The translations under genes were made by a program, and so were the position numbers. Shown piece by piece: positions 60,073 to 64,000 of a stretch of DNA of 64,000 nucleotides. The stretch's first letter is position 1, and every line of letters starts with the position of its first letter. This DNA comes from Chloroflexota bacterium (GTDB lineage: Bacteria; Chloroflexota; Dehalococcoidia; Lucifugimonadales; UBA3495): assembly GCA_009837355.1 (NCBI GenBank), contig VXTR01000053.1, positions 1 through 64,000 on the forward strand. Direction: 5' to 3'. Under the pieces are notes generated by a model. It searched no databases and was not told where the DNA came from. It saw nothing but the letters and a program-made list of their open reading frames with translations.

Positions 60073-61473
60073 TCACGACCGCAGGTCGATGACCCGGCGC
60101 GCCTTGAACTGCGTCCGCTCAAACTCCCCTTCCGGCTTCAACTCCACCGACACGCCGACGCCCAACGCCCGCCGCAGCGTCTCACCCACCTGGCTCCGCA
60201 ATGACGCCAACCCGTCCGGCCCGCGCTCGCCTGCCGATGCCCACACGCCAGCGGACACTTCCGTCTGCACCGTCAGCCGGTCCAGGTAGCCGCGCTCCCG
60301 TTCCACCACCAGCCGAAACTCGCCGCCGAACTCATTCAACCCCCTCAGCACGTCCTCAACCCGCGACGGGAACACGTTCTGCCCCCGGATAATCAGCATA
60401 TCGTCCGCCCGCCCGTAGATGCCCAGCGGCAGCGTCGGATACGTCCGCCCGCACGGGCAGCCCACCATCTCCCACCGTGCAATATCGCCCGACCAGTACC
60501 GTATCATCGGCTGCGATTCCCGCTCCAGGTGCGTATAGACGGGCACGCCCTCACCGCCCATCGGCACGGGTTCGCGCGTATCGGGATGCACCAACTGCGT
60601 GTACACGATGTCCTGCCACAGGTGCATACCCTGTTCCAGATACCGGCACCCGCCATTGGTCATCCACGGCGTCATCTCCGCCATGCTGCCCTGGTCAACC
60701 ACGTAGCAGCCGAAAGCGTCCTCAATCGCCTGCCGCGTCGCCGGCACGCTGGCCCCCGGCTCGCCGCTGAAAAACATCAGCCGAAATCCGAAATCCGTCC
60801 GGGGGTCAACCCCCATCTCCCGCGCTGTTTCCGCCAGGTACAGCGCATACGACGGCGTGGCGTACAGCGCCCCCGGCCTGACCATCTGCGCCCATTCCAC
60901 CGCCCGCTCAGTCTGCCCCGGCGCGCCGGCCCCGAAGGGAAAGCACGTCGCGCCCAGCCGTTCCGCTCCCACCAGCGCGCCCCAACTGCCCACGTACAGG
61001 CTGAACACCGCCGCCACCATCACCGTGTCGCCGGGACGGACGCCAGCCGCCCATAGAATACGCGCGTGCGCCTCGCCAATACGCTCCCAGTCGCCCCGAC
61101 TGATGCCGAAAACCGTCGGCCTGCCCGTCGTCCCCGACGTCCCGTGTATTCGGTACACCTCGCTCGGCTCAACGCACAAAAACCGACCGTACGGCGGGTG
61201 CGCTTCCTGCTCTACCCGCACCTCCTCCTTCGTCAGGATAGGCAGCTGCGCGAACTCCTCCAGGCTGCGCAGGTTCGCCGGGTCAACCGGCGCGTCCCGC
61301 CAGAACTCTCGGTAAAACCCGGAGCGCTCCCATGCATACTGAACCTGCCCTCGCAGCTTCTCCAGGATGACGACATCCCGTACCTCCGGCGCCATCGTCT
61401 CCAACCCCGCGTCCCAATGCTCGGCGTCAGCGGGCGGAACATACGTTGAGTCGTATTCAGGCGGCCAGTGCAT
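60073..61473 (-). CDS. Phenylacetate--CoA ligase-family (PaaK-like) AMP-forming enzyme
   Basis: The 466-residue protein has the PaaK-type AMP-binding motif YRIHGTSGTTGRPTVFG, the acidic segment SGDIARWEMVGCPCGRTYP and the C-terminal GRADDMLIIRGQNVFPSRVED. It activates an aryl or alkyl carboxylate as CoA thioester with ATP. The start overlaps the mutase small-subunit gene by 17 bases, so the two are coupled. A carboxylate that leads into the B12-mutase step is the inferred substrate. Confidence 0.9.
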   Translation of the reverse strand: MHWPPEYDSTYVPPADAEHWDAGLETMAPEVRDVVILEKLRGQVQYAWERSGFYREFWRDAPVDPANLRSLEEFAQLPILTKEEVRVEQEAHPPYGRFLCVEPSEVYRIHGTSGTTGRPTVFGISRGDWERIGEAHARILWAAGVRPGDTVMVAAVFSLYVGSWGALVGAERLGATCFPFGAGAPGQTERAVEWAQMVRPGALYATPSYALYLAETAREMGVDPRTDFGFRLMFFSGEPGASVPATRQAIEDAFGCYVVDQGSMAEMTPWMTNGGCRYLEQGMHLWQDIVYTQLVHPDTREPVPMGGEGVPVYTHLERESQPMIRYWSGDIARWEMVGCPCGRTYPTLPLGIYGRADDMLIIRGQNVFPSRVEDVLRGLNEFGGEFRLVVERERGYLDRLTVQTEVSAGVWASAGERGPDGLASLRSQVGETLRRALGVGVSVELKPEGEFERTQFKARRVIDLRS

Positions 61474-61882
61474 TGCGGATAAACTCCACCATCTCCCCGG
61501 TAAAGCTGCCCACGGGAAACACCCCGTCCACGCCAATATCCCGCAGCGGCGCAACGTCCCCGTCAGGAATAGTCCCACCCACCAGCAGCGTCACGCCGTC
61601 TCCTTCATCGCCGCCGCGCAGCCCATGCCGCTCCAACGCCGCCACCATCCGCGGCATCAACCGCATATGCGCCCCCGACAGAATGCTGATGCCAACCACG
61701 TCCACGTCCTCCTGCGCCGCCGCCGCCGCCACCTGGTCGGCGGTAACCCGCATCCCCAGGTACACTACCTCCATGCCGGCGTCCCGCAGCGCCCGCGCAA
61801 TCACCTTCACCCCCCGGTCATGCCCATCAAGCCCCAGCTTGGCCAGCAACACCCGCGGCGGATTAGTCTGGCTTGGCGTCAT
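61457..61882 (-). CDS. Methylmalonyl-CoA mutase-type B12-binding subunit
   Basis: The 141-residue protein has the cobalamin-binding signature KLGLDGHDRGVKVIARAL (DxHxxG), then ISILSGAHM and LLVGGTIPD and GVDGVFPVGSFTGEMV. It is a stand-alone B12 domain, as in bacterial split acyl-CoA mutases, and should pair with the large subunit at 62853-64000. Its start overlaps the STAS-like gene by 20 bases. Confidence 0.95.
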   Translation of the reverse strand: MTPSQTNPPRVLLAKLGLDGHDRGVKVIARALRDAGMEVVYLGMRVTADQVAAAAAQEDVDVVGISILSGAHMRLMPRMVAALERHGLRGGDEGDGVTLLVGGTIPDGDVAPLRDIGVDGVFPVGSFTGEMVEFIRNALAA

Positions 61883-62222
61883 AGGATCCAGCCGGACGGG
61901 AAATCACCCAATCACCATCTGCTGTTTCCGAAACAGTCAAGCCGCGATTGTTCACTAGGTTTTTTAGCGACTCCATCGTCGGCGCTTTTCGATAAACCAA
62001 CCGAAGATCGTCACGACCGGTCTCCTCGATAATTTCGTTGAAAATCAAAAGCGCTTCGTCAAAAAATGAGACGCCGATGCGGAGAATGCCATCGGTGTTT
62101 AGCGTAATTTCCCCATCGTCGAACTCGGCCCGCATGGCCGGCTCTACTATCCGCGCCGCTGGCCGCGTGATGAGCACCGTTTTGCCCGATTGCGCTGACA
62201 AATTAACCGTCGTCATGTTCAT
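61863..62222 (-). CDS. STAS-like DUF4325 domain protein
   Basis: The 119-residue protein has a STAS-like pattern: FDDGEITLNTDGILRIGVSFFDEALLIFNEIIEE (in parts) and a second half SLKNLVNNRGLTVSETADGDW. DUF4325 proteins usually lie beside GHKL ATPases. The function is unknown; by analogy with SpoIIAA/RsbS it may act as a switch. ATG 62222 is one of three near starts. It overlaps the B12-subunit gene by 20 bases and follows the ATPase gene directly. GC is lower than in the neighbours. Confidence 0.7.
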   Translation of the reverse strand: MNMTTVNLSAQSGKTVLITRPAARIVEPAMRAEFDDGEITLNTDGILRIGVSFFDEALLIFNEIIEETGRDDLRLVYRKAPTMESLKNLVNNRGLTVSETADGDWVISRPAGSYDAKPD

Positions 62223-62225
62223 CAC

Positions 62226-62852
62226 TTATGCCGGAACCGAAATTGTGACCACTGCCACCGTACCGGCAAGCCGCTCTGATCCTTCCAGATTGCCTTTCAT
62301 TATCGCGCCGCCGGGCTCCACATTCAGAGAGCCGCCAGCGGAAATGATTGTCAGGCTGCCGCTTAAACTTTTCACGACATTCATAACATGGTCCAGTCCG
62401 ATGCCACGATGCGCTTCTCCGGTACCGGTAACGTGCAAGTCAGTCGCGAGAGCTATCGCGTCAGGGTCATTCAATACGTCGGCAAAGGCCGAATTCCGAC
62501 GCAAAGACGCTGGAATCCCTATCCCGCAATCCGCAATGCCAACAGTATGCTCTACACTCCCAACAATGTTGTTGTCTGCTCGGGTGACATAATAGCCTCC
62601 CGCCCACTGCGAATGTTCCACAGCGTTCAAAGCCAGCTCGTAAAAGACGCCCACCATTTCAACGAGTGGGCCAGTTAGTCCAAGCCCTGATGCCAGTTCA
62701 AGATTATTGGCAATCTGTTCAACGTCGTCAACACTCTGAAACCGGGTAATCGGCGGGATTCCGGCATCAAAATCGCCTGCGACACCTGCGTCGTAGTTTT
62801 CAACAAGCAGCTTCACCAGTCGGGAGAGTCGGCGTACCGTTTCCCGATGCAT
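62226..62852 (-). CDS. GHKL-type ATPase (histidine-kinase-like ATP-binding protein)
   Basis: The 208-residue protein has GHKL motifs: ELALNAVEHS (N box with Glu and Asn), VGIADCGIGIP (G1 box) and HRGIGLDHVMNVV (G2 box). There is no dimerisation/His phosphoacceptor helix or receiver domain, so it is probably an anti-sigma-type kinase or ATP-dependent switch acting on the STAS-like partner. The start immediately follows the mutase large-subunit stop. GC is lower than in flanking genes. Confidence 0.78.
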   Translation of the reverse strand: MHRETVRRLSRLVKLLVENYDAGVAGDFDAGIPPITRFQSVDDVEQIANNLELASGLGLTGPLVEMVGVFYELALNAVEHSQWAGGYYVTRADNNIVGSVEHTVGIADCGIGIPASLRRNSAFADVLNDPDAIALATDLHVTGTGEAHRGIGLDHVMNVVKSLSGSLTIISAGGSLNVEPGGAIMKGNLEGSERLAGTVAVVTISVPA

Positions 62853-64000
62853 CTAAAACACCCCAGGGTCCACGTACTCGCCCCATTCATCCCGCAGCGC
62901 GCCCATTATCTCCCCCTCGGTTACGCCGACGGCCACCGCCTCCAGTATCGCCGGCATCAGGTTGCCCTCCGCACGCGCCGTCTTGACAATCCCGCGCAAC
63001 GCCGCCGACGCATCCGCCTCACTTCGGCCCCGGCGTACGGCAACCAGCCGCTCAATCTGCCGGTCCTCCTCTGCCTGGTCAAACTCAAACAGTTCCAGCG
63101 ACCCGGCCGACGCCGCCTCGTCCCGGTACTCGTCGTTGACCCCCACTATCGTGTACTGGCCCGACTCCACCCGCTGCTGGTAACGATACGACGCCTGGGC
63201 AATCTCGCTCTCTATGTACCCGCTGCCCACGGCCTCCAGCATCCCGTCCAGCATGCTCCCGTTGCCCATCCCGTCGATGCGCTCAATATACGCCATCGCC
63301 GCCTCTTCCAATTGATTCGTCAGCGTCTCCAGGTACGCCGACCCGCCCAGCGGGTCCGGCGTCGCCGCCACTCCAGACTCGTGCGCCAGAATCATCTGCG
63401 TCGCCAGCGAAATCCGCATCGCCTCCTCCGACGGTATGTCGTAAGCCTCGTCGTACCCGCTCACGTGCAGCGATTGCGTGCCGCCCAGCACCGCGGCCAG
63501 CGCCTGCAAGCCGCCCCGCAGGATGTTGTTCAGCGGGTCCTGCCGCACGAGTGTGGAACCCAAAGTCTGCGTATGGAACCGCATCCGCATCGATTCCGGC
63601 CGTGTCGCTCCGTAGCGGTCCCGCATCAGCCTCGCCCACATCCGACGCGCCGCTCGGAACTTGGCAATTTCCTCGAAGAAGTCGTTGTGCACCCCGAAGA
63701 AGTGCGACAGGCGCGACGCAAAAGCGTCCACCCGCAGCCCTCGCCCCATCGCCGACTCCACGTAGGCCATCCCCTGCGCGATGGTAAACGCCAGCTCCTG
63801 CACCGCGTCCGACCCGGCCTCCCGCGTGTGGTAGCCGCTGATGGATATGGTGTACCAGTTGGGCACCCGCTCTGTGCAGAACTCCACTACATCCGTGGTC
63901 AGTTTCAGCGCCGGCCCCGGCGGCAGCGCAAAAGTTTTCTGCCCGTGAAACTCCTTCAGCGAGTCGTTCTGCACCGTGCCCCGCAGCGACGGCCAGGCCG
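62853..64000 (-). CDS. Methylmalonyl-CoA mutase-type large subunit (partial, continues past window end)
   Basis: The reading frame is open to the window edge. Visible motifs include ISISGYHTREAGSDAVQELAF, RLMRDRYGATRPESMRMRFH and RQDPLNNILRGGLQALAAVLGGTQSLHVSGYDEA, typical of acyl-CoA mutase large subunits; about 380 of some 550 residues are seen. It carries the TIM-barrel catalytic domain, and the B12 domain is on a separate gene. The ATPase/STAS pair is inserted between the two subunit genes. Confidence 0.93.
   Translation of the reverse strand, partial: AWPSLRGTVQNDSLKEFHGQKTFALPPGPALKLTTDVVEFCTERVPNWYTISISGYHTREAGSDAVQELAFTIAQGMAYVESAMGRGLRVDAFASRLSHFFGVHNDFFEEIAKFRAARRMWARLMRDRYGATRPESMRMRFHTQTLGSTLVRQDPLNNILRGGLQALAAVLGGTQSLHVSGYDEAYDIPSEEAMRISLATQMILAHESGVAATPDPLGGSAYLETLTNQLEEAAMAYIERIDGMGNGSMLDGMLEAVGSGYIESEIAQASYRYQQRVESGQYTIVGVNDEYRDEAASAGSLELFEFDQAEEDRQIERLVAVRRGRSEADASAALRGIVKTARAEGNLMPAILEAVAVGVTEGEIMGALRDEWGEYVDPGVF

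Overview
The window is dense, GC-rich bacterial chromosome with about 60 protein genes and very short intergenic gaps. Housekeeping genes (priA, fhs, def, cca, secD-secF, infC-rpmI-rplT, pheS-pheT, rpsO-pnp) sit among many paralogous catabolic enzymes: two CaiB/BaiF CoA-transferases, an LLM-class flavin monooxygenase, short-chain and hydroxyisobutyrate-type dehydrogenases, a phenylacetate-CoA-ligase-like enzyme and a B12-dependent acyl-CoA mutase. That mix, with diderm-type outer-membrane genes absent, suggests an uncultured Chloroflexota (Dehalococcoidia / SAR202-like) bacterium. This is an inference from gene content, not a phylogeny.

Layout. 0.2-4.3 kb: a sterol-24-C-methyltransferase-like gene, then leftward genes for a beta-propeller lactonase, Fpg glycosylase, an alkyltransferase-like protein, a membrane protein and an ABM-fold protein. 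4.5-8.3 kb: copper amine oxidase, alpha/beta hydrolase and an NHL propeller protein. 8.3-19.9 kb: core genes rplS, priA, fhs, def, cca, secD, secF, a leftward zinc alcohol dehydrogenase, and nfo. 19.9-24.2 kb: a leftward pgpA / metallopeptidase / ybeY operon and a large DUF11 surface protein. 24.5-28.5 kb: a rightward group with amidohydrolase, PAC2 and M20 peptidase. 28.6-35.5 kb: leftward translation genes (infC with a probable AUC start), moeA with a His-rich N-terminus, pheT and pheS. 35.7-40.3 kb: a Rieske protein and leftward SDR, hot-dog thioesterase, a UGSC-type selenoprotein and its partner, and a hydroxyisobutyrate-type dehydrogenase. 40.4-48.1 kb: two related esterases (one lacking the nucleophile) facing an Opp/Dpp/Nik-type ABC operon controlled by a cobalamin riboswitch. 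48.3-52.6 kb: rpsO, pnp and a cytidylate-kinase-like gene. 52.7-64 kb: GlcG, LLM monooxygenase, CoA-transferases, Gfo/Idh/MocA oxidoreductase, a PIN/AbrB pair, MBL hydrolase, CoA ligase and a methylmalonyl-CoA-mutase-type operon that carries an ATPase/STAS-like pair between its two subunit genes.

Main points for a second look: (1) an in-frame UGA followed by Gly-Ser-Cys and a bacterial SECIS-like hairpin at 37.58 kb, splitting what looks like one 188-residue selenoprotein; (2) a B12 riboswitch plus terminator placed between two paralogous solute-binding lipoproteins; (3) an ATPase/STAS-like switch pair of lower GC inside the B12-dependent mutase operon; (4) a bacterial sterol methyltransferase homologue; (5) a palindromic repeat that has entered ybeY in frame, and a second family of palindromes at gene ends. 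The B12 riboswitch and the B12-dependent mutase together imply that cobalamin supply matters to this organism.
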